Shown here: positions 1-13,905 of the stretch, in pieces
Layout of the letters: every line of letters begins with the position of its first letter
How positions within the stretch are numbered: position 1 is the first letter of the stretch
Assembly: GCA_947683625.1 (NCBI GenBank)
Contig: CANTUR010000417.1
Location: 372,001-436,000, forward strand
Length of the DNA stretch: 64,000 nt
Source of the DNA: Mallotus nudiflorus
Taxonomy: Eukaryota; Streptophyta; Magnoliopsida; Malpighiales; Euphorbiaceae
Reading direction: 5' to 3'
The notes under the pieces: generated by a model
Database searches by the model: none
The model's input: the letters and a program-made list of their open reading frames with translations, nothing else
What the model was told of the DNA's origin: nothing
Program-made: the position numbers and the translations under genes

Positions 1-278
1 GAAAATGTTTGGGTGCTCCCAACCCTAACTTTTATCTCTCTCTTTTGAGATACAAAAATTGGTCCCTCCTCTTTCCCTCCTCTTCTTCACTCTTCCTTCT
101 CTCTTTTGATTTGATTTGATTTTGATTCTCGACCATCACTGCACTTCAATTCAATGTCTCTTCTAAACCTTAAACATAACCAAAACCCAAACCAAAACCA
201 CCACCCTCACCCTCATATTCAATAACAGTACGATACAATCAAGAATCAAGAAACCAAAGAAATCAAGAAACCAAGAAA
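1..278 (+). promoter_or_regulatory. 5' leader and proximal upstream region of the KRP gene
   Basis: The stretch just before the KRP start codon is pyrimidine-rich (CT-rich tracts at about 35-115) and then A/C-rich (about 170-275), as is common in plant 5' leaders. No TATA box is evident, and the window starts too close to the gene to show a full promoter. That it acts as leader is inferred from position only. Confidence 0.5.
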
Positions 279-473
279 ATGGGCAAGTACATAAGGAAGT
301 CTAAAATCACTGGTGATGTTAAAGTAGTCATGGAATCCACCACCTTAGGTGTTCGTACAAGGGCTAAAGCACTGGCTCTTGCTGCTGACTCCTCTTCCTA
401 CATCCAGCTTAGAAACCGTCCCATTGAAAAGCCTCCTTTTTTGCTTAATGAAAACAACAAACTGCTTCATCAT

Positions 474-505
<32 letters not shown>

Positions 506-2853
506 GAAAGAACAAGCTAAAGAAGACCAAGATTCTTGTTGTAGCAGGAAATTGAACTCTAAAGGGAGTTCAAGAATCAGCACAAGGTCTTATAATAAGG
601 GGAGTAAGGACTGTGAGGAGGAGGAAGAAGAATATAAAGAAAAAGGAGAAGGGTGTTTTGGGAAGAAAGAAGAGATGTTAGGTTTCATGTGTGAAGCTGA
701 GGATTTTGGTGTTGAGGTTTCTTTTGCAGATAATTATTTGGACTTTGAATCAAGAGAGAGGTATATAATTATGTGCCTTTTTTTTTTTTTTTTTTCAAAC
801 ATGGGTTTTCTTCATTATTTTTTTCTTCTTCTTTTTGGGTGCTGAGTTTCAAATGTGGCTGCCTTTTCTGGGTTCATTTTGTATTTGGCTATCTTTTTTT
901 TTTTTTTTTCCATTTTCATTTTCATTTTTTTTCAGTTTTTGGGTGTTTTATGTTCTTTTTACTTGCAGCAGTTTCTGTATGATTTAATTTTCTAGAGGAA
1001 ATTTTGAGTCTTTTGTTGTCCTCTGTTTCAATATTCTTTGTGCCTGTCATCTTAGAAAGAATCCATCCATATTCTGTAACTCTTTTTGAAAAAAAAAAAA
1101 ATTTGAAGAACCTCACAAAGGGGAATTTTCAGGCACTGATATGCTCATTTGGTGTATTCCTGGCATGCTATGAAGGGTTTTAGATGTTTCTTTTTTTAAC
1201 TTTAAAAACAAATTATGATCATGCATATTTTCTTAATTTTTTTGTTCCTTATAGTTTTTGTCAAGTAATTATTAATGGTGGTATTTTTCTGTACATTGAA
1301 AGTGCTGTTTTTCCTTTCAGGTTTTTGTTTAGTAGTTGCTAATTGTGCTGTCTATTTCACTCACCTTTTGTTTTAGGAGCTGGACTAGCGGTGCAATACA
1401 ACTTATGCTAATGGTGTTAGCATTTATTTTCTTTTAATTCTTTTTTTTGGGTTCTGATTTGTTTCAGTGCTTTCACTTTCATGTGATTCATTAATATTGT
1501 TTCTATTACCTAAATATTGCTTTTGATGTTTGAGACTTGTGAAAGGTACTTCTTTTAATTAATTATAGGTTTCCATTTTCAACATGTTTGTCCACATGCA
1601 GAGTTATTAATTTTGCAAGTTGTCTTTCTCTGAAACTGATTTATATTTTTTGTTTCAATATACCACATAAATAGAGTAAAGAATATTTTTTTTTGTTGAT
1701 GTTTGATCTCTTTAAACATCATTAGTTGAAAACAGTGAGATTATTCTATTCTTTGGTTTGCTTTTATTGTCAATATTAGTTCATGAATTCTTTTTGTTTT
1801 GAAACTCTGGTAAAATTTTATTTTGAACTGTGGAATAAGCAATAAATATGGATTCAATTGGTATATTTAATACATAGTACTTGAACCTGAAAAAACAAAA
1901 ATGGTGCCATCATGAAGTGTAATGTTGTAGGTCTGAATTATGCAATTTTTTGCTTTTTCACAGAAAATTTGTTTTTTCTTGTAATGCTAAGTGCCAATAA
2001 CTCTTCTGCCTCATTTGTGTTAGGGTGTTAGTGGATAATGATATATCATATTCATGGGGCCTAGTAACAGACTGATATATTTATATGGAAAACTCCGTTT
2101 TAGGGGGATCAGTAGGTGACAAAAAGTTTCAGTTTTCTTGCTTACATTAAATAGCTCCTAATTTCCAGATTGGTTGTTGCCCTTATAAATAATGAGATTT
2201 ACTTTCTTTGCAATGGTTCATTTTCTATAATAACTGGGATATTGGTTTTTATCAATTTTATTTATTTACTTTGGTTTTCTTATTGTTTTTTAATTATTTG
2301 GTTTGGAAAGAAATTTGATGACGCTATAGTAGGAATTTTGAAATAAGCTAAATATGAATTTTGCAATGGTGTATGGAAGGTCGACTCATGTTATGGCATT
2401 ATCTTGATTCAATGTTTTGTTAAGCAGAAGCACTAGAGAAAGCACTCCATGCAACTTGGTAAAGGACTCTGATACAATTGCAACCCCAGTTTCTACTACA
2501 AGACAGGTGAGCTCTACTGCAACTAACCGAAGTGGTAGACATAATATGCAGAGAATTATCCCGACAGCACATGAAATGGATGAATTTTTTGCATGTGCAG
2601 AACAGAAGCAACAGAGACTGTTCATTGAGAAGTATGCTCCAGCTCATATATGTTTATTTTGATAGTTAGTTGATATAGGAAAAATAAAGAAACTGATTAA
2701 GATCAGCAACTGATCAACTGACATAGTATATAGTTGCAATTACCTTAATCAAGTCTTCTCATTTGTTTATTGGAACTCTGCAGGTACAACTTTGATGTTG
2801 CTAATGACTTACCCCTCCCCGGACGCTATGAGTGGGTCCAAGTGATTCCTTGA
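279..2853 (+). CDS. KRP3: Cyclin-dependent kinase inhibitor, ICK/KRP family (KRP3/KRP4-like), 3 exons
   Basis: Joined exons 279-760, 2428-2631 and 2784-2853 give 251 aa with canonical GT-AG introns (1,667 and 152 bp). KRPs are nuclear inhibitors that bind CDKA and D-type cyclins and restrain cell division and endocycling. The N-terminus MGKYIRKSKITGD and the GVRTRAKALAL motif (about residues 24-34) are KRP hallmarks. Residues 64-76 are a His-Gln run, followed by an acidic, charged middle. Around the exon 1/2 junction comes the conserved FES.ERSTRESTP segment. The C-terminal CDK/cyclin-binding domain starts near IPTAHEMDEFF and ends PLPGRYEWVQVIP, at the position typical of the family. The start was chosen because MGKY is the family N-terminus. 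The next gene, BSD, is convergent. KRP3 rather than KRP4 is inferred from the ITGD N-terminus and the neighbouring genes. Confidence 0.93.
468..506 (+). repeat. Coding CAT/CAG microsatellite (His5-Gln8) in KRP exon 1
   Basis: Five CAT codons are followed by eight CAG codons, all in frame, giving a pure His-then-Gln run. Pure codon tracts like this are prone to length polymorphism, and any change stays in frame. Confidence 0.9.
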
Positions 2854-5508
2854 TGAGTACCAATCACTAGGACTTCCATTTCCCCGAACTTCTCTGATTT
2901 CCTGCTGAAGGGCTGGCGTTTAAGGTGGTGCTAATATTGGTCAGTGTACTATATTATGTCATTTTTTTTCTGGCTTCATGTAAAGAGAGTTGAAGTGACT
3001 GAAGATGCATAATTCAAACATAACACAGGTGATGAATTAGATATCAGCATAACACATTGGCAAAAAAGAAAGTCATTGAAGAGCGTGGGGGAGAATAGAT
3101 AGTTTAGGTTTAGATGTTCCATTATTGTAATTTTTAGGAAGTATATTTCATTGTTAGGTACTTTTTTTTTTTACTTTGATTTTGAAAATTTTCTTTTGTC
3201 CATACTTAGGGATGAACCATAAATGTTCTTTCTGACAATAAATGTAACTCATTTCTTATTTTACATTGCTTGTCTTTTGCTTTGTTTTCTACCTTGTATT
3301 TTTCTTTTATGTAATGCATCATGTTATAGAACAAAACATCACCTGCATTCCATTTAAGTTTTGATGGTGATGTTTCTAAGCTTGTAAATCTATGATAAGA
3401 TTGTTTTCTTCCCTACATGTCTTGGCTGCATATGAGATATTCTGATGGTGTTCATGTTTGTGGTGGTCGCGGTGGTGCTGATGGCAGTGGTCAATATACA
3501 GTTGTACTTATATGTTAAATTGAACCACTGTTTTGGTTAGGGTGGTCTTTTTTTTTTTCCAATTTTTCTTCCTTGAATGCATTCTATTTTTTTTCATAAG
3601 GGTTTCCATCAAATATACATGTTCATGTACCCTGTTACTCAGCTACCTGTCCATGAACACTGCTTCACTGTACAATCTGTGTACTCAACCCCCTTCCCAA
3701 CGCCTCTTCTGTTTTTCCAACTTCATGGACGTAATGAATCTTATCTTCCATTCCAATTTTTTCTTTTAAACAGGGGTGGCTCTCATAATGCGCTGGACAT
3801 TTTAAGTTTGAAAAACACTGGTGGTGGTGGGGTTCTTTCAGTCTTGGATTGTTCTGTAGAATCTTACTTAAGAATTTCAGGCTCTTTTTGGCAGTGGAGA
3901 GCTTTATTTTATTTGTTTTCTCTGTTTTTTTTTTTTTTTTTTTCTTGATTTTTGTTCAAAAAGTTTTTCCCCTTTCTTTTTTTGTATTCTAGTGTGTCTG
4001 TGACCGGTAGTGGTGAGATTGTCAAGTGGGCATTTATGCATTAAATGCTCAGAGTTTTGCATTGGTAAATTTGGCTATTCACATGGGACACTGTACGTTT
4101 CTGGCGAAATTTTTGCATACCACAAGTTGCATGGCAATATTGCACTGCTACATCTTCAACATAGATTTGATGATGTCCTCTTCTTCCTTCCTTTGAAATT
4201 CTTCTTATTGTATGTGTTGAAAACTGGAAGTTGTGAATATGATTCATATCTCTTCTACTGAACCCATCATATTCATATTTATCTTGTTTCTTGCATATCA
4301 AATGAGGGTTATGCTTTGGATTAAATCTCGGTCATATACGTTTCCTTCTGCATATATATGATTAATAATGGACTGACGGATTCTAATAACGTCTCTTCTT
4401 TAACTCATTTTGAAAAGCAAGTAGAAATACAATATATATATATATCACCCAACTATTTTATTGGGAGAAAATAAATACACCTCCCACCAACAACCATATT
4501 TTGATAGAATATTTGAATATTAATTAAATTTTGATGTATTCAGTTTAAACCAAATTTTTTTATTTTTATTGTTTTTTTATTCAGTTTTCGGTCAAGTTCG
4601 GTTTTTACTGTCTACATGCCATCCTCATCATCCATCCTTAGAAAAAAGAAAATGTAAGCAGGTCTTTTTCAGTTGGCTTAAAATAGCTTCTGTCCTCTCT
4701 CTTTTGCAACATTGCAGTTTTTATTGCCAAATGAATGGCGTTTTATATAACTGGCAAATTTAACTTTGGATTCTTCCTCTGCCCTAGAGCAGAGCAGAGC
4801 ACCTTACTAGATTTCCGGAGACATGAGTTGTTGTCTGACCGTGTGATGACCTTGATCATGTCCTACGTCATAACTCATAAATACATACCATGCAATAATG
4901 GATCCATTTAAATCTAACTGGAATAATAGTTCATTAAGATGTAAGATGCATGCCGAGAGTGGTTTAATATATATATATATATATTGAGATTCAAATCCTG
5001 ACGGGAGGGTTGCTCTATTTTGGGAAAAACTATCTTATACCAGGAGCACAAATTCCACCTATACTCTATCAGATGAAGAGAAAAAAAAAACTATTTTATG
5101 AGTTATTGAAATTGGTTATATTTTAATAGTTTTTTCTTTAATGGAGCGTATGCGAATGCAAATTTTTCATTCGTATCTGGATTCCAATTTTAAAATCAAC
5201 AAAAATATTTTTTGTTGCATTTTGATTCACAGAATTCCAAGATAAAAAATGTGGTCTTTTTTTTTTTTTTTTGACAGGGGAAGGGGTATTTTTCCTGCAA
5301 ATGCAGTGGATGGGGGACTTGAAACCAGCCACATGGGATATGATAACAGATTGGGCAGAACATTCACATAAATTATTACCTCTTCAGCAGGTTTCTTTGC
5401 AGCAAAGGAACTGCATATATGAAAATGAAACAGTTTCTTTCCCAAGTAAAATTAGAATAGCACCTAGTCAACACCTATGCTTTTCTTGAAGACAATGATG
5501 CAACGATC
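2854..5508. other. Convergent intergenic interval with the KRP and BSD 3' UTRs
   Basis: The first few hundred bases are probably the KRP 3' UTR; an AATAAA-like element lies near 3236. Short T-rich reading frames at 3533-4260 have no family resemblance. A small TA run is at about 4432-4445 and another at about 4967-4983. No gene, RNA gene or TE with visible ends was recognised. Confidence 0.5.
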
Positions 5509-8500
5509 TCAAGGAGTTGGAGGTTCTGAACTTGCTGCCTGCTTTGTTTCTGCCATTTCGACTTCAAATCCACTAGTATTTGAAGATTCTTCATTCCTCA
5601 CTGCCAATCTTCTAAGTCTTTCCAGTCGTATGGCCTGCAGCTCATATCTGACAAATAATGTAACGAGTTAATTTCTTTGTGTGTAGATGCACAAATGGCA
5701 GGCCATCATGATCATGAGTCTCATGGCATTCAGGGGGTTAGGTCCATAATATTCATGAGATTAAGCAAATGCTTGTTGTGTTAACTCAACTGCAATTATG
5801 GTAAAGGGAATTGTTTAAAAAAAGGGTGGGAGAAGAATCATCCACTCTCACGATTGAGCTAGGACTAATTCATATATATAAAAAACAAAAAGAGAAATAG
5901 AGGCAGCAACATATTCTGGAGTTCAAATATTTGATCAAACATCATATCAGAATTTGTATCTAAACACTCCACCTGGTGGCTCACATATATAGACATAGGA
6001 CCAAAAAGAAAGAGACAACAAACCATCCTTTCAGGATTATTTTCAATATATATAAATTAGATATCACTTCAGTTAATAGTTTTCTGAAGAATCTAGCTGA
6101 ATATACAAGATTTTCACACTGGTCCAAAGATCAAAAGGTCAGATGCTTACAAACTAAGACAGGAGCAGCAGTACTTCAGTTGAATCCACCAATGTGCTAT
6201 TATGACTCATAAACTACAGCTTTATGTGTTTCAAACAATTGTTCATTCCCTAATTGTAGTTCTGCATTATTCCAAAGATTCTCATGGTGAGACGGAATAA
6301 ATCACAAGGCACACTTAAAAAAATCCTACTTGTGAGAAGTCAAAATTGCATGCTACCTGGATAAAACAGGACTGTGTTGGGAGTCAGCCATTGCAAAACT
6401 TTGACACACTAAATGACATGGATTCAACCAGTTGTAGAGCAAACCAATTGGAACAGAAAAAATTAAGCATAGCTAAACCCGGCTTGATAAAAACTAAGCT
6501 GATATGAGTTCCAAAGGTTATGCAGGTGTCAGAAACTAACCACCGACACCCTGCTTCTCTTTCTTTCTTTTTTTTTTTAAGAAAAGAAAGGACTTCTAGT
6601 TCATAACCATATTTTTTGTGCCCGGTTATTTCCATTGACAACTTGGCCAAACAAATCACACACAAAAACGTAACCCTTTTTGTTCATTTTCAATGCTTTT
6701 ACTCCACTTACCCTAATCTCCAAGGGGATCTCTCACCATCCACATGCACACTCGCACACCTACGGAGAACCTTAGTGAACAAACCAGATATTTCAGCAAA
6801 TTTAAGTATCTAAAACTAATTCATTTTACAAGAGAGACAATTGCCTCCCAAAAGCAATAATCAATGTCAAGCTCCTACGTTACATAACATTGCCAAACAG
6901 CAGCAATATGTCTATATGGATATTGCTTTCAAGCTGCAACTTTCAGCAAAAGGAAAATTTCTGCAAGTTTGGTGTAAAGCTATGGTTTAAGAATACATCC
7001 AATTTAGTTAGAAAAAAAAACAGTAAGCAGTTAAAACGCTTTTTATTTTCTCGTAGTATCAGGTTTTTTCTACTCAAACAAATAGTTTGTAAATGGGTTC
7101 CAAATTCAAAAATAACAGAGCAAAATATAGCTTCCATCTCCAAATTATTACTTCATTATTAAATTACTGAAAACTTGTGCTACTCACTCAGCCACATCAT
7201 TTCTGACCAGTGTGAAATAAATCCTCCAAAATTCTCGTTCCTTCAAGTGGCGAGGACACAACTTAAATCTAAGTTGTGCAAGTTCCTGGAGAGACAAGGA
7301 GGGCCAGCGGGGAAGGAAAAAACAGTTAAAATGCAGAATCATTTTAAGAAACGATTACTGTTCTTCTTAACAAATTGAATTACAGAACCCATGCAGATAA
7401 CAGCATAAAAAGTATACAAGATAAATGAAAAAAAGACATATTCCCTTAAAGAAATTCCCGGTTAAAAAACATAGCATGTTGCTGCAGTAATAAATCTCTT
7501 GGTCTTTATTCAATTTATAACATGCTCTTTCACTGGCATACGTAATAAACTAACTAGAAATCAAATCTTCTGAATGCTTGGGACAGTGGCAACCTTCACT
7601 TTGGTTGGTACATGTAGTCATAACAATGTTAACAGGTGGCCTTATAAAATGGTGATTTGGTGCCTTCAAAAAATGATGAAATTGAAAATTACTAGTCCCA
7701 ATATAACATTAAAATTTAAATTTTTAAATACCACATTCCAAATGGTTAACGCATGATTAGGATGCTTAAATTGCCTCCCTCAATGGAATGTGCCAAAAAT
7801 CCTAACCAAGCCCCAAGAAAGGTTCATGAACTAAAGTTCCTCGTTACACAAATTATATAGTTTCATTAGTCCCCAACAGGAGAAAGCTTGTCCAAAGTTT
7901 CCCATCGACATCATACAATTCGATTGACTTATCTCTTTCTCCAAAGTCAAAAGCAACGTTTGCAAAAAACTAGATGAAAACAAACCATTAATCACATAAG
8001 CTGTACTGGCCTTAACTCATATATGGAAGTTCCCTTTTATTCCATCTTACTTCTATGGTCTCAAATTATAGCAAACACCCGTATTAATTAACAACAATGT
8101 GGCATTGCCTAACACAGGTACTAAGATCACGAAACAATCGTCTGGTTTCAATCATAAAATATAATTTACTTTGGCAAGAAACACAGAAAAAATCTCAAAA
8201 CATAATACAGGAAACGATAAAAATAAAAACCTTGACTTTGGAAAGGACAAGAACAGCATGTCGCTCCTGCCATTCAGAGAGATCCTTTTGAACATTGGCG
8301 GATGTTGAAGTAATATCAGCAGCTACAAATTCGTCACTAAAAGTAGCTCCAGAAGTTCCCACTTCTTCATCTAGCAAACAGAACAAGAATTAGCAATCCC
8401 CGACTGGAAAACGGTAACTGGGTCATGAAAATTCAACAGTGCAAGTGCTTTTCAACACTCACCTAGAAGTGGGAAATTCTTGAAAGTATCAATTGTAAAG

Positions 8501-8649
8501 GACTTGACATGATCGATTAGTTGGTGGGTGATTCCAAAAAAATCTTCTTCTTCTTCTTCTTCTAGTTGTTGTTGATTTGATTGTTTGGGTTGATTTGAGC
8601 TGTTACTGGCTTCTTTATTACTCCGTCGAAACCATGGAGGCCACACCAT
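5509..8649 (-). CDS. BSD-domain-containing protein, 4 exons
   Basis: On the minus strand the exons 8463-8649, 8231-8370, 7188-7285 and 5509-5647 join in phase to 187 aa, with GT-AG introns of 92, 945 and 1,540 bp. The product starts MVWPPWFRRS and has a poly-Glu stretch. It continues with DFFGITHQLIDHVKSFT, QKDLSEWQERHAVLVLSKVK and the BSD signature FWRIYFTLV (Phe128, Trp129, Tyr132, Phe133), and ends in a charged tail. BSD domains occur in TFIIH p62, synapse-associated proteins and DOS2-like proteins; the role of these small plant members is poorly defined. Two in-frame upstream ATGs (8674-8676 and 8668-8670) would add 9 or 7 residues. I prefer 8647-8649 because related plant proteins, as I remember them, begin near the WPPW motif. 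Confidence 0.88.
8541..8563 (-). repeat. Trinucleotide run encoding the poly-Glu of the BSD protein
   Basis: The plus strand reads TCTTCTTCTTCTTCTTCT-like, which gives a GAA/GAG run of Glu codons in exon 1 just before DFFG. It is an in-frame microsatellite. Confidence 0.75.
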
Positions 8650-11550
8650 AGTATCCTGCGTCTGCAGCATCTGCACATTGCAGTGGACTCGTATCGTATC
8701 AATAGCAATAGAATAGAAAGGCTGGATTTTGCAGACTGTAGTTGGGCTCTCTCCATATGTTTGTTTACTGGACTTCTCTCAATAACAACTCTATTTGGAC
8801 TTTGGGCTTTTATTGACTTTTTCATTCAATCACTTTCACCTATTGTAATAACATATGTATTTTAAAATAATTATTCAAATATTTTTAATAATTAAAAACT
8901 ATAAATAAAATAATCAAATATAAAAGTGAAAACTCATATATATATATATATATAAAATTGAATATAAATTTTTTTTTAAAAAATAGAAAATAATTGAAAA
9001 GTTGCAAATATCATACTTTATAGTTGAATAAAGAGAGATTTTTTTTTATGGGCTAAAGAGCAATATTTTAAATTTAATAGAATTACAGTATTTTACATAA
9101 AATAGAACATGTGTATATTAAAATAAGAAAATTTTTATTATTTTTTAAGAAGAAATATTGTGAATTTTAATAATTCAACATATGAGTCTTTAAGAGTAAA
9201 TACTGAATTATAAAAATTAGCATTAGTCAAATTTTAAGTTTATTGACTTTGAAACTCAACATTTAATATATATATATATATATATAAATTTTATTTTAAA
9301 AAATTCTTATTTATTCTAAATATATCACATCATATGGTAAAATTTATTCTAAATATCATTTTCATTGAATTTTTTATGCCTTTTTAGTATTGAAATTAGT
9401 AGTTAATTTTATTTTAAAAATTTATTTTCTCGTGTATTACACTTGAAATAGGCATCATAAATTTGATCATTAGCTATTTCTATTTTCTTTATAATGATAA
9501 TAATAATAACAACAAAACCATGAGAGGGTGTTTTCTATAATTATTTTTATTTTTTTGTAAAATAAAATATATTTTATTAATAGTTATTGCTGGATAATAA
9601 AAAAACACTTTCATCCTATAATGATAACAGCTAACTAAAATAAAATTAGCTAAAAAATAAATTCATTCAAAAATCTTCCTCATGAAAATTGTTAAAGTGA
9701 TTCATAATTCACAATGCCAAATTGATTAAATTGGTCCACCACCATAAAATTAGAATAACTTTTCAAATGTGTGAGAAGAAATTGTATCGAATAAGAATGG
9801 TAAAACATAGGATGCCTTTTATTAAAATGTTGTCTACAAATGATGAGTCCATGCCGCGTGCCGTGGACCGATCATGGGGACTTTTATGCTCATTCCACCA
9901 CCGTCACTCTCCACAGCAGTTCACAGACTCGCATAGTGTCTTCTGCTACTTGCCTTGCCTTGTCTTCACATTTCTCAACATTTGGATTGAGATTTGAGAG
10001 TCTCATCTCCTCTCTATTTTCCAATTAAGTCCAAACCAATTCCTCATTGTAATTTTCAATTATGTGCCTGAAGAATTGATGAGACCCACTCGTGTGATGT
10101 TTTATATTTAGAGACGGAAGTTAAATTCTTCTTTATTTACTAATAACTGACACGTTATAACTCTATAAGATACTAATAAAGTTATATCAGTGTTCTCTTT
10201 TTATAACCTAATAGTTCAGATAATGGATATTAAAGTTATGACTCTATAAAATTTTCTCATAATAATAATAATAATTATTATTATAAAAATGAAATCTAAA
10301 ATGATAAATTAATGTACAAACTTCACTGTAACTCAAAACTAACATGTTGATTTATACTTTTATCTCAAAATCAAACCTAATAAACAACTATGGAGGATTT
10401 TGGGAATTTGGATTGAATATAAAAAAGAGTTTATATTAGTCCTACTTACATTCCCGTCAAAGGAAAAAAAGAAATTAAATACACACCGACTAGAGACAAG
10501 AACTAGGAATTAAATATATATCATAAAGAACAAAATCAATCTTTTGACTTAATGTTAGATTCAAAAGCTAAAAGAGTAAAAAAAAAAACTCATGGCTTCA
10601 TGAAATTAAGGCCGTATATAACAAATTAATAACCTCAACAACTTTATATTATACATAATATTGTGAAAAAATAGTTAAATAATAACTACTTTTTAAGAGT
10701 ATTTTTAGATATAAAATTTTAATTTTATAATTGTTAATTTAAAAAATGTACAGAATTTAATTTTTATCGATATCATATTTGATTTAAAATGATAGAATTA
10801 TATAGTTTATTAAAATTTAAATTATATAATCTCTATTATTGCCTTTCCTCTATCTTTCATGCATGCTTATGTACCTTGACCATGGATTGCATGCCAGACA
10901 TGGCCTAAAGTCATTGACTTAGAACCAAGAAATTTTTTTGTTCGTATATGAGCAAGGAGCTACATGAGAGTAACGGTGGTGGTAGTGGAAGATATCATAT
11001 CAAATTATATCATATAATAAAATGCAATTATATGGTTTGTGGAACCCATTTGCAATAACCCCAATATGAGGTGGTGGGCAATCATATAAAATTATCATAA
11101 AGTTGCCTCACAGACCTCTCTTTGCCTGCTCTTTTCTTTCTATGGTTTTTGAGTGCTCTTTTTCTACTTTCTTTTTTTTTTTTTTGCTTTCTTTTTTTGA
11201 CCTTTTGTATTGTTTTGCTTTCCCTTCAAGGGAAAAAAGTGGTAATAATTTCATAATGGGAAGGCGACAACAAGAATTTTGCAGCAGAGGAATATTGATT
11301 CCATTGCATTGCATTTGATAGGATGCAGTGAAATTTCATTAATTTATTAGAAAAATAATAGCAGAAAAATTAAAAAAACTTATTTTTCTAGTCAAACATA
11401 TGTACTCTAAAAATCAATCACATTAAAACATAAAATAATATTATCTATAACTTATTGAGTATGTTATTTTAACTTGGGATTGATACTAGAAGTGACTTAC
11501 AACTATGGTTAGCTCTTAGCTGATTGATGTTTCATACTTCCAGAGGTTAA

Positions 11551-11606
11551 GTACAAATAAAAGCTTATTGTTCAAAAAAAAAAAAAAAAAACTACAAATA
11601 AAAGCT
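11551..11606. repeat. 14-bp direct repeat flanking a small poly(A)-ended insert
   Basis: TACAAATAAAAGCT occurs at about 11551 and again at about 11593. Between the copies are roughly 28 bp ending in a run of about 19 A. It could be a very short 5'-truncated retroposition or a slippage product. Confidence 0.45.
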
Positions 11607-13794
11607 CAAGAATTAGTACAAAAGTAGATGAAAGAGTTTAAAACTCTTACCTATTTGCAGTGTAATTTATTTATTTATAATGTATAATTTAAGTGTTTAT
11701 ACGCTTCATTAATAAAGATAAAAATTATTCTTATATATTATAAATTTATTCATCATATGTATTATATTCATAATAGATAAAAAATATATATATAACTAAC
11801 TGATAAAAGACTATTACAGTTCAAGTGACATTTTAAATTCGAATTATAAGATATATAATTATATTAAATTAATTATTGATAGATTTTATCGTGATTATAA
11901 TTTTATCCAAATATATATATGTTACCTGATTTTCAGGCTTTTTATTGAGGAAAATCTGCTAGTAGTTGGCTGTTCAAGGTCCATCATGCCAGCTTCAAAA
12001 TGGACACTTTCCATCAAATGATTAACAAAGGAAAAAACCCTATTTTTTTGCTCCTTAACTTTCTTTCTTTTTAAAAAAAAAAAAAGTTATTGCTGCCATT
12101 CAGTGAATAATTGAGTTTCTATTTCATAATGCAAATCATTCTTAATTTTTTTTATCTACTAGGGATAGGGAATGGAAAATTCGAACCGCTTTTCTTTGCA
12201 TAAATTTTACTCTGTAGACTAGATGATAAATCATCTCTTTCCTTTATGGGCATACTAAACCTTGCCAGTTGCTATATTTTTATGTTCTCAATCACATTAT
12301 CTTTGCAGGATTTTTATTTTTTTAATTTTTGGGGGCATATTTGTAGGATTTTTATTGGATGCTGGAAATAGCACCATATTGCTATGTTTTTAGTATTCAT
12401 TTTATATAGAGTGTTAAAATAATTTTATACAATACGTGCTATAGCTACACACACAGACAAGGGGAAAATGACATATTTAGCAGAAATGCCCATAAACAAT
12501 CAATCTTCTTCCGTCTCTTGGATTGTTAGCTAGTGCTCGACATACAATGATGCATGAGCCAAAACAATCTAACTTTCTTTTATTTTTGTCTCCCCTTAGT
12601 TAATTACATTTGAAGGCCTTAATCTTTACTCAAAAATAATTGTTTCTTAGTATTAGAATTGAATTATTAGCTCCCCATTAGCATCATATATAATCTAACA
12701 AAGCATTCAGTTGAGAAGGAAGCTAACCATAATATAATTTTTTTTAGCTCGAAAAGAGTTATTTACATTTAAACTATATCTCGAGTTTGAATTTGCATCC
12801 ATGCATTGTGTTATATTAGTTGTTAAACATTTTTTACGGTTTTTATGATCCTATTAAGATCAAATCAAATTAATTCAAGTCAACAGAACTCCACATATAT
12901 ACCAGAAGTTTAGATAAAAAAGTTTTAGCAATTGAGTTAACAATTTTATTAGCTAATTATTCTCTTAATGCAATAAAAAAAATTAATAAATTTATTAAAT
13001 AGTCACTTTTTTTAAGAATATTTTAAAATATAAATTAAATTAATTTTTATTTAATTTAAAAAAAGATGACTATCGTACTTAATATTATTTATACTTTTGA
13101 TACAAACATTTTTCTTTCTTATTTATATTAAAAAAAAAAGGTAAAATATAAGAATCTATTTAGAGAGATTTGAATTTTATTTAATGTTTGAAAAAAATTT
13201 ACTTTAAACAAAAGGCAAGAATATATGTTTCATCAATTGAACCTTGAAGTGAGACAAGCAATATAGCATATTGCAAGAGTGCTACCATTGGATAATGTTT
13301 CCCTAACTCCCAACCTTTATTATCAATCCTTTAGGTACCATTAATTATACGATATGTTTCCACAACCTTTCTTCACTCTTTTTGGACCCCAATTGCTTTA
13401 TAAAGATTTTCAATAATTAGCTTACCCTTCAAAGATATGGTCTATCAATATTGCTGGTCATCATATTGTTGGCATTTAATCAAAAAATTTCATTGGTGTG
13501 CTTTTTAGTAGATAGAATAAGTTGTTTTTGCTACTTTCCTCAGCCAATAAAAAATTTTTGATAAAAAAAAAAAAACAGATTTTTCTTGGAAATTTGTGAT
13601 TTAATTAATTTGATTTTGACGTTAATTATAGCATGATAATGTATTACATAAAAAATACTTCATTGTTAGATTTGTAATAAATATATCCGTCTCATTTTTT
13701 GTATTAGTTAAGTATAAAATAATCAGAATAGATGTTCTTTTAATAATAATAAATAATCATTTTTACTACGACATGCATATGCATAAATAAAGAA

Positions 13795-13905
13795 AATTAA
13801 AAATTATTAAATTAATTTTTATTTAATAATAACTATTAACTTTTATATATTAATAATTATAATATATATCAAAAGTTATAATTAAATAATTTTTATAATC
13901 TAAAA
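13795..13905. repeat. AT-rich MITE-like copy A
   Basis: This segment aligns by eye with 14685-14800 in direct orientation. Shared blocks are an ATTAATTTTT-TTTAAT block, an AACTATTAA/AACCATTAA block and a TATAATTAAATAA block. The ends and the target duplication are not clear. Confidence 0.4.

Noticed and set aside
773..1116. Short reading frames on both strands in KRP intron 1
   Set aside because: They consist of T-runs and A-runs inside a well-supported intron and have no domain-like composition.
3533..4301. Reading frames of 78-123 residues right of the KRP gene
   Set aside because: Phe-rich low-complexity translation, no splice-consistent extension, no family resemblance.
12140..12245. 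Possible second SINE: GGTTCGAATTTTC-like B-box on the minus strand near a T-run
   Set aside because: No matching flanking duplication and no convincing A-box; B-box words occur by chance.
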